Source: Ignavibacteriota bacterium (GTDB lineage: Bacteria; Bacteroidota; Ignavibacteria; Kapaibacteriales; UBA2268). From it: a stretch of DNA of 64,000 nt. Under the pieces are notes generated by a model. The model made no database searches. It had not been told where the DNA came from and was given only the letters and a program-made list of their open reading frames with translations. A program made the position numbers and the translations under genes. The stretch is from positions 682,001-746,000 of the forward strand of contig JAHBUQ010000001.1 of NCBI GenBank assembly GCA_019637995.1, in the 5' to 3' direction. Positions within the stretch are counted from its first letter, which is position 1; each line of letters begins with the position of its first letter. Shown piece by piece: positions 28,501 through 37,071 of the stretch.

Positions 28501-31420
28501 GCTCAGCAAAAGCACCAGTATTGCAGGAAATTGTAGTTAAATTGCCGTAACGCCCTTTATTATTCAACGAGCTTACATTCCAACCGTCAAGGTCGAATAT
28601 TTCCGCTGCTGCGTGACCTATGTAAATTGTCCACATAGCTCCTTTATTGATTTGCTCTCTTATCTCACCACCTTGTGATGAAGTGCTGGGTCCGTCAACA
28701 TCCTTAATCACACTGCTGTAAGTAGCACAGAGCGGGGGATTGAGCAGTCTGTCATGATAATGAAGTCCTATCATGCCTCGAAATCTGTTTATCTCAGCGA
28801 TATTATATCCACCGATTAAGAATAGAATATTCTTCATCCATGGAGATTCGGGAGTATTTTCATACTCTATGACTTTATCTATATAATTATTGGCTTGCTC
28901 TGAACTGTTTACTGGTAGTCTGCCGATGACAAATTCAGGTCTGACATCATCTTCACCATCAAGGCACGAATACCACCAGTCACTGACAGGGAATCCATAG
29001 GTAGGGATCCAGTTTGTACTATGCGAAATTTCGAGCAATTTTCTTGAATCCCAGCTTGCATCACCGATTAATAAGACATGAGTTATATCACGTTGCTCAT
29101 AGGTATATTTCAAAAAGTCTTTTATACCGTGCGGTGATTTTCTGCCGTATGAAAATTCTTTGTAGATATCATCTGCATCAACAACTTCAATTGACATTCC
29201 TAAAGTTTTTCTACGGTAATCTGCCAATCTTTCTGCTTCTTTAATGAAATTTCCATGACTAATAAAAACTACGTCTAATTTCTCACTGTTTCTTAGATTA
29301 GATTTGTTTACTCTGCTAATATTGACAGCATTAGAAATATTGTCAAATCCGCATAAAATGAATTTGCTCTCGGAATTTGACTCTACAGCTATTGAGTGAT
29401 TAAATCGCTTTCCGACGCTATGACTAATAAATTCAGTCATACCAACTTTTACATCAGAAATTCTTTCTATGAAGAAATCATTAGATTTTATGAAAGCCCC
29501 ACAATAAACTTTGCCGCTGGAAATATCACTAAATCTCTGACTGCCAAGCCCTTGAAGAGAAGTGAAATTGCTGCTTATTGTGCCGTCATTAATGATTAAT
29601 ACTGCGATTGAGGAGCCGTTTGATATAGAATTAATGTATTGATTATGCTCAATGTCTGACCCGGTGAAGTGGCGGTAATCATAGTTCCCGTCTGTTCTTT
29701 CAGCTAAAATATGAATTCCGGCTTGGCTTAAGTAAATCAAGCTGTCATTTATTCCTATTGAACCACTGACTGTGCCTTCAAGTGAACCGGAGACTCTGAA
29801 TAATGTTCCTTTATCAGTGCTGTTAAAAGTCGAAAATTTATTGTTTTCAATATCAAATCCGAGCAAGTTACTTGATCGAAATCCCGGGACGGTTAATTTC
29901 ATATCAGTATGTTTGCCTGAAAAGTCAAATGCATCATTTATCGAAGCCGGCTTTATGTTCCCAACTACTTTTATAAAATCAACATTTGTCCTTTCATTTG
30001 TTTCTATGTATATTTGTCGGGATTCGATTTCAATATTATTTAAACCATTGATAAAATTATTGCCATTTGATATATAATCAAGAGAATTCCAGTGAAAACC
30101 CATCAGCGAGTCCCTGTCCCTTTGATTGCCATTTATGTATAACCTCAAGTCGTAATATGTTGGTACGATTGGACGGTTTTCTCTTCTGATTGAGTCCTGA
30201 TTAGTTCGATACCATAGTGAAACAGTTATATTATCTTCAGGATTATCACTTGGGTCAATCATAATGTATTTTGAAAACTTGGGTTTAGTAATTGATGATT
30301 GAAAATTTTGAGGAGCAATAATACTCCAAAACCAACCTTCACCTCTTATTGTTCGTGTATCATAGAAAAAACTCTTTTCAATTGAACCATCAAAGTAATA
30401 GCTTTCAAATTCGGAGCCATGACTGTAAAATTTATCTTCTTCATAGTGACGGTCAATTTTTACAGAACTATATTCAATTACTTCATTACTGTTCGGATTC
30501 ATTTCGGAGAATCTAAATCCAATATTTGCTTCATCAAAAAATAGAAAGAATACTTCGTTATTTGTATAAGTATCAAACCATGTTGTATCGCCTGCGGGGC
30601 GTCTGCCGTAAAAAATGATTTCGTCATTGCCGGATATGATTCCGTCGTCATTCAGTATGATGTAAGGATAAGGCACTCCGCGATACAGCAGATGAATAAA
30701 TTGGCTGCTTTTTCCTGAGATTTGAGGTATTAAATCAATTATTTCCTGCATTTTGACTTTTACAATTTCATCGCTAGTTGTTTCTATTTTAATATAATCA
30801 ATTTCCGGATTGTACCAGTCAGATTTTAGCAAATCGGGTGATACTATTTTATTCTTGTCAGAATTTCTGGAGTCAATAAGTGTCTGAAGTTGAAGAGGAT
30901 TGATAATTTGCTCAAAAAATGGTGTTTCTCTTCCAAAATTTATCGTACTACTTTTTGGAATTTCATCTTTGTGTGTGATTGTAATTTCAAAAGTTTCTGC
31001 ATAAAATATGCTGTTTGTAATGCGGTCATATCTAAAAGGTGCAAAAATCAATTCGTTAATTTTGATACCTCTTATTTTGGAAGCATTGGATATAGTTTTG
31101 TAGTAGTTGTCTATATTGCTTGAATTAAATTCAAATGGAATTACTTTTTCGGAATTAATTTTGATATCATACTCGAAAATTTCATTTGAAGATGCAAATT
31201 GAAATGAAAAAGCATCGTTGTCTTTACCAAATGAGGATAAATATTTTTCAGAATCAGCAATTGTCAATATGCTGACACTATCTAAATGTTTCAATTCGGG
31301 TGAGTTATTTACTACTTTAATGCTTATTTTGTTGTTACTTTCATATATGTGAACATTAGACTTGAGTTCATTCAATAAGCCCAAAAAAAGTACAAACAAG
31401 AATATTCTTTTCAAAAGCAT
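25541..31420 (-). CDS. porU: Type IX secretion sortase PorU-like, C25 (gingipain-family) cysteine peptidase
   Basis: About 1959 residues from ATG 31420, which begins the signal peptide MLLKRIFLFVLFLGLL (a TTG 12 bases earlier is less likely). The C25 peptidase core lies around residues 700-1060, with VLLIGDASWD, FVIGRLPV, the catalytic His in YIGHAAAEIFD (about residue 936) and the catalytic Cys in TISCNTGAFAE (about 966). PorU cleaves the sorting domain of T9SS cargo at the cell surface and attaches the protein to a lipopolysaccharide. Like PorU it carries its own C-terminal sorting domain (VFTYPNPARDIVNFSL, SGIYVYRIKYNG). It is much longer than the roughly 1150 residues of Porphyromonas PorU, because a long beta-rich region lies between peptidase and tail. 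Both catalytic residues look intact. A C25 cargo protease rather than the sortase remains possible. Confidence 0.82.
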   Translation of the reverse strand: MLLKRIFLFVLFLGLLNELKSNVHIYESNNKISIKVVNNSPELKHLDSVSILTIADSEKYLSSFGKDNDAFSFQFASSNEIFEYDIKINSEKVIPFEFNSSNIDNYYKTISNASKIRGIKINELIFAPFRYDRITNSIFYAETFEITITHKDEIPKSSTINFGRETPFFEQIINPLQLQTLIDSRNSDKNKIVSPDLLKSDWYNPEIDYIKIETTSDEIVKVKMQEIIDLIPQISGKSSQFIHLLYRGVPYPYIILNDDGIISGNDEIIFYGRRPAGDTTWFDTYTNNEVFFLFFDEANIGFRFSEMNPNSNEVIEYSSVKIDRHYEEDKFYSHGSEFESYYFDGSIEKSFFYDTRTIRGEGWFWSIIAPQNFQSSITKPKFSKYIMIDPSDNPEDNITVSLWYRTNQDSIRRENRPIVPTYYDLRLYINGNQRDRDSLMGFHWNSLDYISNGNNFINGLNNIEIESRQIYIETNERTNVDFIKVVGNIKPASINDAFDFSGKHTDMKLTVPGFRSSNLLGFDIENNKFSTFNSTDKGTLFRVSGSLEGTVSGSIGINDSLIYLSQAGIHILAERTDGNYDYRHFTGSDIEHNQYINSISNGSSIAVLIINDGTISSNFTSLQGLGSQRFSDISSGKVYCGAFIKSNDFFIERISDVKVGMTEFISHSVGKRFNHSIAVESNSESKFILCGFDNISNAVNISRVNKSNLRNSEKLDVVFISHGNFIKEAERLADYRRKTLGMSIEVVDADDIYKEFSYGRKSPHGIKDFLKYTYEQRDITHVLLIGDASWDSRKLLEISHSTNWIPTYGFPVSDWWYSCLDGEDDVRPEFVIGRLPVNSSEQANNYIDKVIEYENTPESPWMKNILFLIGGYNIAEINRFRGMIGLHYHDRLLNPPLCATYSSVIKDVDGPSTSSQGGEIREQINKGAMWTIYIGHAAAEIFDLDGWNVSSLNNKGRYGNLTTISCNTGAFAEPQLVASRNEMYILEKDKGFVTATGGSFTGFVGSHNIIATRMMAAIADPARQMRFVGDLMVYGKAVLAPVSNDQFSTLHTFALLGDPLVRARIGTEPDAYLFNNSIQIQNENGTSRFTDKDNYVNISGKIYNYGYKIDAPFKIRIVRENNSARDTIWIDYEDLCYFDDFNFSFEILNMPGRHRITIDIDPDNEISELTKDNNKLVINIDVFKESLLALDPQPYWNISSNKPKFRVINPLKDGSEFDYYFLLTSNSDTNSVIHHSNSRDNSDVIISENFIDWKPDFNLSEDSYWFHVRYINKTNSTWSGWTSIPVNSSIHYEQNKVSASISSKEEFLTGKIDDLMLDESAGQVKLSMRRDTIPFRALGVKGNRPGNPEGQPVVEAHVNLEAGDEVFVDGPHDIGINVATVKSRSGELITRYKRFDTWGEGTPYPAEKNFMFNDISRELVEFLRDSVEDDDYVLIATNKSSFRIPYLYKMYGEDGDHGSIDSLLYYFKSFGSLIADTLNFDADFNGEQVSFAMVGWRGAEVGSIPEAINFNGDTAFVSGNLILFSPEGNYKSDFINKSKKWNSITIESEYPDNGTNIGLFVAGRNSETGNIDTLLHEVNPGNVDMSQINAIIYPEVFASLKFSQTKFDIKSLLNSDETFISSIRLEFVPADELAILQSETDIDKNDILKGEPVGLNLAIENISLRTKTDSADISVNVSRGGTDNNFTYYSIFNLEPNSKFEFIQDINTDFLDRNNSIDIKIDNDEKLVEFFTFNNSVTLPLRTVPDTVKPRILIKIDGKYHTYGDYISIMPLVEVELHDNSPMTITDSTSLTVRINGFLHPYQRTLFSEFIPVNDGTSLKAIFRFIPDTLQFEDASIIVYARDNEGNRDTLTTLARLSLLNAFVEDVFTYPNPARDIVNFSLTYKAPDHGLNSTLEIYDLSGNKIDEISKELSLGTNIFQWNGRYLGSSSVSSGIYVYRIKYNGNFYVEPVYGKFMIIR

Positions 31421-31699
31421 AATAAAATCCAATTTATTAATGACATGAATAAATTAAGTATTAAAATTACATTTATCACCCTGAAAGCTGATTAATAATA
31501 AATATAGAAACGCAAAAAGAACCAATATAGTTTTTTTGTTATATAATAATAACACATAATTCCAAAAAAAGTAACAAAAATTTTAAAATAATAATTATAC
31601 AGAGACTTTTGATTGCCAAAATTATAGTGAATTCATTTAATAATAAATTGGCATAATTTTTTCTATGATTAATTAGTTAAGACCATACAAAGCGTTGCT
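31421..31699. other. Divergent intergenic region, porU / flhF
   Basis: About 280 bases, over 75 percent A+T by eye, with long A and T runs. It must hold the promoters for porU (minus) and the flhF operon (plus). I see no clear TAnnTTTG element, no convincing sigma-54 site and no RNA gene. Confidence 0.5.
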
Positions 31700-32812
31700 A
31701 TGAAAATAAAAAAATTTATTGCTAAAGATATCAAGGAAGGTAAAAGGCTTGTCATCGAAGAACTCGGTGATGAGGCAGTTATTCTTTCGAATCGGGTCTT
31801 CAAAGACCCTGAAAATGGCGAGGAGCTTGTAGAAATCGTTGCTGCAATAGATGAGACTGTTGGGAAATCCAAGCCTTCAGAAAGTAAATCGGTCAAAGAT
31901 ACACAAATCAGTAATATCAGACAAATGAGTAAAGCCATTGGCTCTCACAGCAATGAATTAATCTTAAATGAAATTGATACTCTCAAGGATATGATAAATC
32001 AATTGGCTGATAGTATCAAATTCCGTAACATCGCATCACTGGGCAGCCATCTATCCAAACTTTACAAACGTCTCAGAAATCTTGAAATCAGTGATGACCA
32101 GTCCTTGAGAATAGTCAATCGAATATCGGAAAGCGGTGGCGTGAATGACTACAGAGAAGCATTGTATGAAGCCAGAAAAATTCTTGTTGAGGGAATAGAT
32201 ATTGGTAAATCACTGCAAAAAAGCGCGAAATCAAATATTGTCCTGTTCATAGGCACAACAGGAAGCGGTAAAACTGCTACACTTGTGAAACTTGCAATTC
32301 TCAGTAAAATTGTTCAAAATGCCAATAACCTGATTGTATCAGCTGATACTTACAAAGTCGGAGCATCTGAGCAATTGGAAACTTATGCATCAATAGCTTC
32401 TATTCCATTTAGAAGTGCATTTACAAATGATGAACTGAAAAAAATAATTGATGAGAATCAAAATAAAGATTTTATTTTTGTTGATACAACAGGGTTTTCT
32501 CAGAAAAACAATGAACAAATAGAGCAAATTCACGATTTAATCAATACAATTAATCCAAATGTAATTTATCTGACAATACCTGCAGTAGTTTCTGCAACTA
32601 CAGCTGATTCAATATTTAATGGTTTAAAGGGTATAACTATAGATAGTGTGATTCTAACTAAAGCAGACGAGAGTGAGTCCATTGCAAATATGATACAAAC
32701 AATTAAACCCAATAAAGTTCCAATTTCATACATCACAAATGGCATAAAAATACCTGAAGATATTCAACCTGCAGACAGAGTTTTGTTGGGCAAGTTGTCG
32801 CTTTTGGAATAA
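31700..32812 (+). CDS. flhF: Flagellar SRP-like GTPase FlhF
   Basis: A 370-residue protein of the SRP GTPase family. The N-terminal basic domain starts MKIKKFIAKDIKEGKRLVIE, as in FlhF, followed by a helical N domain and the G domain with P-loop GTTGSGKTATLVKLA, the SADTYKVGASEQLETYA motif and DTTGFSQKN. FlhF marks the site of flagellum assembly at the cell pole and works with FlhG. It heads a compact operon; the next gene starts 2 bases on. No flagellar structural genes are in view. Confidence 0.93.
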   Translation: MKIKKFIAKDIKEGKRLVIEELGDEAVILSNRVFKDPENGEELVEIVAAIDETVGKSKPSESKSVKDTQISNIRQMSKAIGSHSNELILNEIDTLKDMINQLADSIKFRNIASLGSHLSKLYKRLRNLEISDDQSLRIVNRISESGGVNDYREALYEARKILVEGIDIGKSLQKSAKSNIVLFIGTTGSGKTATLVKLAILSKIVQNANNLIVSADTYKVGASEQLETYASIASIPFRSAFTNDELKKIIDENQNKDFIFVDTTGFSQKNNEQIEQIHDLINTINPNVIYLTIPAVVSATTADSIFNGLKGITIDSVILTKADESESIANMIQTIKPNKVPISYITNGIKIPEDIQPADRVLLGKLSLLE

Positions 32813-32814
32813 AT

Positions 32815-33627
32815 ATGAAAAATCCGAAAACAAATATAAAAAGTACGGGAGTTATTACATTTTGCAGCGGCAAAGGTGGTGTCGGTAAAAGTGTCATAAC
32901 TGCAAATACTGCTTCAGCATTAGGAATGCATAGCAGTGTTTTGGTTCTTGATAGTGTTACAGATTTACCAAATCAGCATATTATTTTTGGTGTTGAACCT
33001 CCAATAAGACTGATGAGTGTATTGTCTGGTCATGTCATGGTTGAATCCGCAGCTTTTCAGATAAATAAAAATGTTAGTTTACTTGTTGATTCACCGCTTG
33101 AAGTGGGAGAAGAGAATAATTCAGTATTAGAATTGACTGATGTAGTCGCAGATTTGAAATTCAATTCAGAGTTTGATTACCTGATTATAGACACTCATTC
33201 AGGAATTTCCGATCAACTTGTTGAATTTTGTTATATGTCAGATTTAGTAGTTGTTTTAATCACAGATGAACCTACATCACTTTTAGATGCTTATGGATTG
33301 GTTAAAGTGTTGGTAAACTTCATTGACTCAAAAAAAATTGTTCTTCTTGTCAATAATGTTATTGACTCTGAAGATGCAGAAGAGATATCAGAAAAACTAA
33401 ATCTCGCTACCACGAAATTTTTGAATATGAATCTTGAGGTACTCGGATTTGTACCCTACAGCAGAAATGTAAGAAAATCTATACAGAGGCAGGAACTTTT
33501 GACCTTATCCAACAAGGATGATGATGCTACAAAAGCAATTATGAGTATAGCAAATAAAATTCATACAAAATATTTTAAGGATATAAACATTAATACAGTT
33601 GATTTCGAACTTATGAAGGCATTGTAA
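32815..33627 (+). CDS. flhG: MinD-like ATPase FlhG, regulator of flagellar number
   Basis: A 270-residue ParA/MinD ATPase with deviant Walker A motif SGKGGVGKSVITAN, switch region VLVLDSVTDLPNQH, and Walker B YLIIDTHSGIS. It lacks an obvious DQAxxLR activation helix at the N-terminus, which in FlhG stimulates FlhF. The C-terminus is amphipathic, as in MinD-type membrane-binding proteins. The gene lies directly after flhF and 2 bases before the next gene. The FlhG name rests on motifs plus context. Confidence 0.9.
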   Translation: MKNPKTNIKSTGVITFCSGKGGVGKSVITANTASALGMHSSVLVLDSVTDLPNQHIIFGVEPPIRLMSVLSGHVMVESAAFQINKNVSLLVDSPLEVGEENNSVLELTDVVADLKFNSEFDYLIIDTHSGISDQLVEFCYMSDLVVVLITDEPTSLLDAYGLVKVLVNFIDSKKIVLLVNNVIDSEDAEEISEKLNLATTKFLNMNLEVLGFVPYSRNVRKSIQRQELLTLSNKDDDATKAIMSIANKIHTKYFKDININTVDFELMKAL

Positions 33628-33629
33628 CT

Positions 33630-34169
33630 ATGGCATCAAAAGTTAAAGACGGCGACAAGAAAAAACTAAGCGATAGAGAGAAGAAATATCAAAAGAAATT
33701 AGCTCAGGAAAGAAAGAAACTTGACAAAATCATCAGTTTTCCTGGTAGGGCACTTCTTTTAATCTCTATTATTGCCGGTTTATTAATATTTACATATACA
33801 TACTTCGGAAGTAAAACTGAGGTATTATCAGCTTTGCTCACATCATTTTTTGGATTTTCTGTAGTATTTATCGGACTTGGTTTGGCAATGGTACTTTATT
33901 TTTTCTTCAAGTCAGAGCAAATCAAGAAAGAGTATGCTCGTCAACTTGAAATCGAACGTAAAGAACGCGAAATTGATGAGCAATCCAAATTCCGAAGGGA
34001 AATTGCAGAACTTGAATCAATCGAGAAAGAGCTTTTTGATAAAAAAAATAAACAATCAGGTACAAAATCGGAAACTGTCAAACAATCTAAATCTTCTTCA
34101 AAACCAACTATGACTGACGAAGAAGCTTATTTGGAAGAAGTATTAAACAGTAATATGAAAAATGTATAA
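33630..34169 (+). CDS. Small membrane protein with coiled-coil tail, in the flagellar regulator operon
   Basis: Unrecognised; 179 residues. A charged N-terminus (Lys-rich, about 1-35) is followed by two membrane segments (about 37-60 and 67-92) joined by a short loop. A long charged coiled-coil-like helix rich in Glu, Lys and Arg (about 93-150) and a Ser/Lys tail follow, ending EEAYLEEVLNSN. Both ends should be cytoplasmic. Lying between flhG and fliA, it may help anchor the module to the membrane (inference). Confidence 0.75.
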   Translation: MASKVKDGDKKKLSDREKKYQKKLAQERKKLDKIISFPGRALLLISIIAGLLIFTYTYFGSKTEVLSALLTSFFGFSVVFIGLGLAMVLYFFFKSEQIKKEYARQLEIERKEREIDEQSKFRREIAELESIEKELFDKKNKQSGTKSETVKQSKSSSKPTMTDEEAYLEEVLNSNMKNV

Positions 34170-34177
34170 GCTAATTA

Positions 34178-34957
34178 ATGCAATATAACAAGTTAGATAT
34201 TGATTCATTGTGGTATGAATATAAAAAGAATGGGAGTGATGAACTAAGGCAAACTCTCATTTTAAATTATGTATCTTTGATAAATTATACGATTAGCAAA
34301 ATGGTTTTGCCCGTCAATACAATTTTGGAAGAAAGTGATTTTGTTAATATCGGTGTACTTGGATTATATGAAGCAATAGAAAGATTTGAGCCTGACAGAC
34401 AAATTAAGTTTGAAACTTACGCAATTAAAAGGATTAAAGGAAAAATTCAAGATGAACTTCGTAAACTTGATTGGCTGTCACGAACTGCAAGAAAAAGAGC
34501 AACAGAATTCAAATCAATATCAGACACCATGCAGCAAAGACAGGAGAAAGGTGACACAGAACAGCAGGTATTGAATGAATTAAAAATCAGTCCTGAGCAA
34601 TACAGAAGTTATTTAATTGCTGCATCTGATGCAAAATCTTCTATCCCTATTTCGGATAGTTCACTAAAAATCATAAACGATGATGATGAGGAAGTGAATT
34701 TTCTTGAAGAAATTGCCGATGAATCTCAAGATTTTCTTAGCGAAATTCTTGAAGAAGAAAAGCAAAAATATTTGGCATCATCAATATCTAAACTTAAAGA
34801 GAATAAAAGAAACGTACTGGTTTTATATTATTTCGAAAATCTTAATTTCAAAGAGATTGGTCAGGTTTTAGGAGTATCTGAGAGTCGTATATCGCAGATT
34901 CACACTGAAACAATCAAGGAGTTGAAGTTAAAAATGAACAGGTATGAAGATGCTTAA
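34178..34957 (+). CDS. fliA: Flagellar sigma factor FliA (sigma-28)
   Basis: A 259-residue sigma-70 family protein lacking region 1, as expected for FliA/WhiG. Region 2 is ILNYVSLINYTISKM to DFVNIGVLGLYEAIERFEP and KFETYAIKRIKGKIQDELR. Region 3 follows with LDWLSRTARKRATEF. Region 4 is LVLYYFENLNFKEIGQVLGV then SESRISQIH, the helix-turn-helix. It should direct transcription of late flagellar genes. The stop overlaps the start of the HDOD gene by 14 bases. No FlgM anti-sigma gene is in the window. Confidence 0.93.
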   Translation: MQYNKLDIDSLWYEYKKNGSDELRQTLILNYVSLINYTISKMVLPVNTILEESDFVNIGVLGLYEAIERFEPDRQIKFETYAIKRIKGKIQDELRKLDWLSRTARKRATEFKSISDTMQQRQEKGDTEQQVLNELKISPEQYRSYLIAASDAKSSIPISDSSLKIINDDDEEVNFLEEIADESQDFLSEILEEEKQKYLASSISKLKENKRNVLVLYYFENLNFKEIGQVLGVSESRISQIHTETIKELKLKMNRYEDA

Positions 34958-35873
34958 TAAATCTGTTCTGCATAAACTCGAATCAATCAGAAATCTGCCT
35001 ACAATGCCCATCATAGTGTCGGAAGTTCTTTCAGCTGTGGATAATCCAAAATCGAGTGCTGCAAGTCTTGCAAAAATTATTGAGAAAGACCAGGCACTTA
35101 CTGCAAGAGTACTCAGAATCGCGAATTCGCCCTTTTACGGTTATACCCGTAAAATATCCACGATAGATTTAGCTATTGTAATTATGGGCTTTAATACATT
35201 GAAGGAAATAGTGCTTAGTATTGTCATACAAAGATTCTTTTCAAAAGTCAATACTAACGTATTCAATCTCAAAGATTTTTGGCAATATGGTTTGTTCTCT
35301 GGCTCAGCAGCGAGACTTTTATCTCGAAAATTAGGTTATAAATTAGCCGGAGAAGCATTTGTAGCCGGACTAATGCATGATATAGGAGTTTTAATCATAG
35401 CAGAATACTTTACAACCAAATTCAAAGAAATTAAACAATATATAGCTACACATAAAGTAAACTTACTTGATGCAGAGCAGGCGGTGCTTGGATGCACACA
35501 TTCTGAAATCGGTGCTTGGATAGCTGATAAATGGAATCTTCCGGACAAAATGGTTAAAGCAATTCAAAATCATCATATTAATTTCTCTTATTTCAGTAAG
35601 AATGCAGGTGCCGGAATGGATGATGATATTCTCAGTGAAATAGACCAGCCTCTTACAGCAATGGTATCACTTGCGGAATGGTTTGCTCAGATTCTTGGTT
35701 TCAAAAACTGGATTGATGAACCGACAACTCCGGAATACTATTTATCATCTGAAGTATTCGGAGATTTTTCGATTAATGATATAATGGATTCGGAAAGTGC
35801 AATGTTTGCACTTAGAACTGAGTTATTGGATGAGTTTGCAAAAGCTAATATTTTCAATGAATTAAATCTTTAA
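34944..35873 (+). CDS. HDOD-domain signalling protein
   Basis: A 309-residue protein with an HDOD domain over about residues 8-205 (NLPTMPIIVSEVLSAVDNP, KDQALTARVLRIANSPFYG, LMHDIGVLIIAEYF). HDOD proteins are HD-fold regulators that generally lack phosphodiesterase activity and act in signalling, often in chemotaxis, motility and cyclic-di-GMP pathways. The sequence retains one His-Asp pair (MHDIG) but not a full HD-GYP set. It starts inside the 3' end of fliA and is followed 4 bases later by the kinase-like gene. Confidence 0.88.
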   Translation: MKMLNKSVLHKLESIRNLPTMPIIVSEVLSAVDNPKSSAASLAKIIEKDQALTARVLRIANSPFYGYTRKISTIDLAIVIMGFNTLKEIVLSIVIQRFFSKVNTNVFNLKDFWQYGLFSGSAARLLSRKLGYKLAGEAFVAGLMHDIGVLIIAEYFTTKFKEIKQYIATHKVNLLDAEQAVLGCTHSEIGAWIADKWNLPDKMVKAIQNHHINFSYFSKNAGAGMDDDILSEIDQPLTAMVSLAEWFAQILGFKNWIDEPTTPEYYLSSEVFGDFSINDIMDSESAMFALRTELLDEFAKANIFNELNL

Positions 35874-35877
35874 TCTT

Positions 35878-37071
35878 ATGAATAATCAGACAGTAAATAT
35901 TAAAAATTACATAGAAGAATTGAATAAATGCAGCAGCGTTAATTCGATTAATAATGTGATTTTTGAAGTTTTAAAAGATGAATTTGCGATAATCGAATCT
36001 GTAATCATTGAAGTTGATTCAAATTCCAACATCATTACCAGTAATTTGAATGAAGAGTCTGCTTTAAGTGAACGAATTAAATACCTGATAGAAGAAGGGA
36101 TTATAGATTGGGCTCTGCAAACCGGTGAGGCGCAGATTATTATGGATTTGCAGTCTCAGCTGAAAGGCATTTCGAGAAATATTATTATGGCTCCATTTGT
36201 TTATATCAATGATGTTATAGCAATATTTATTGCTTTTACAGAGAAAAATAAAGATGATATTGATAATATATTAAACAAAATTGTTCATGAAGTAATAAGT
36301 ATAACAGCTTTGAAAATAAAGTTGATACAACAGAGTTTCAAGGTTAAAAAAATTAACAGCCGATTGAATGAACTGAACGAAAGATTAATTAATTCTCTGC
36401 CAATGACTACATTTGGGGAAATATCTCTTACAGTTTTAAAAGAGGCAACTCTGCCGCTTCAGATAATCAATTCTAATGTGGAATTAATTGAAAGTGGTGT
36501 CGGTAATACAGCCCGTCGCTTAGAAATAATCAAACAACAAACAAAATCTATAAGTGAAATTATAAATCTTCTAACTGAAATTTCACTCGATTCCTCTAAA
36601 TCTGAGCCCGAAATATTTAGTTTGAGCGAATTATTTGATGAAATCTCAAGCGTAACAGCCTCTCAAATTAAAACCGCGGGAATGAAACTCTACATTGAAG
36701 TAGAAAACGAAAAATTGAGCATTAAAGCCATTAAAACTCAACTCGAGTATTCACTTATTCATATTATTTTGTTTTTCTTAACAACTGAAATTGAATCAGA
36801 TACAATTTATTTGACCGCTAATATTCATAACCCTAGAACTATCGTAATTTCGGTAAAAAGTGATGACAGTATTTTTGATGCTAATAATTTTGAGAAATTT
36901 GTTGAATCAATCAAGCAAATAAGTAAATTTGATAGAATGGTAAATGGGTTTTATTCTGCAAAAAATATTATAAAAAATAGTGGTGGCAAAATTGAATGTC
37001 TTTCAAAATCCGGCGAAGGAACGATTTTTAGAATTTATTTTCCATCAGTAAAAAATATTAAAGTGGATTGA
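35878..37071 (+). CDS. Histidine-kinase-like protein without the phospho-accepting His (GAF-like + degenerate HisKA/HATPase)
   Basis: A 397-residue cytoplasmic protein. Residues about 10-150 look like a GAF-type sensor domain. A linker helix is followed by an H-box-like helix, FGEISLTVLKEATLPLQII, then NSNVELIE, where the usual AHE-xNPL has become LKEATLPL: Lys188 stands in the His position. The ATPase domain keeps the final G2-like part (GFYSAKNIIKNSGGKI, GEGTIFRIYFP), but the N-box Asn is not seen in YSLIHIILFFLTTEI. It therefore looks unable to autophosphorylate and may act as a binding partner or pseudokinase. It sits between the HDOD gene and a TPR membrane protein, and the next start overlaps its stop. 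Confidence 0.78.
   Translation: MNNQTVNIKNYIEELNKCSSVNSINNVIFEVLKDEFAIIESVIIEVDSNSNIITSNLNEESALSERIKYLIEEGIIDWALQTGEAQIIMDLQSQLKGISRNIIMAPFVYINDVIAIFIAFTEKNKDDIDNILNKIVHEVISITALKIKLIQQSFKVKKINSRLNELNERLINSLPMTTFGEISLTVLKEATLPLQIINSNVELIESGVGNTARRLEIIKQQTKSISEIINLLTEISLDSSKSEPEIFSLSELFDEISSVTASQIKTAGMKLYIEVENEKLSIKAIKTQLEYSLIHIILFFLTTEIESDTIYLTANIHNPRTIVISVKSDDSIFDANNFEKFVESIKQISKFDRMVNGFYSAKNIIKNSGGKIECLSKSGEGTIFRIYFPSVKNIKVD

Noticed and set aside
31657-31680. Possible sigma-54 promoter before flhF (TTGGCAT...)
   Set aside because: The -24 part TTGGCA is present, but the -12 position has CT in place of the required GC, so I do not call it.
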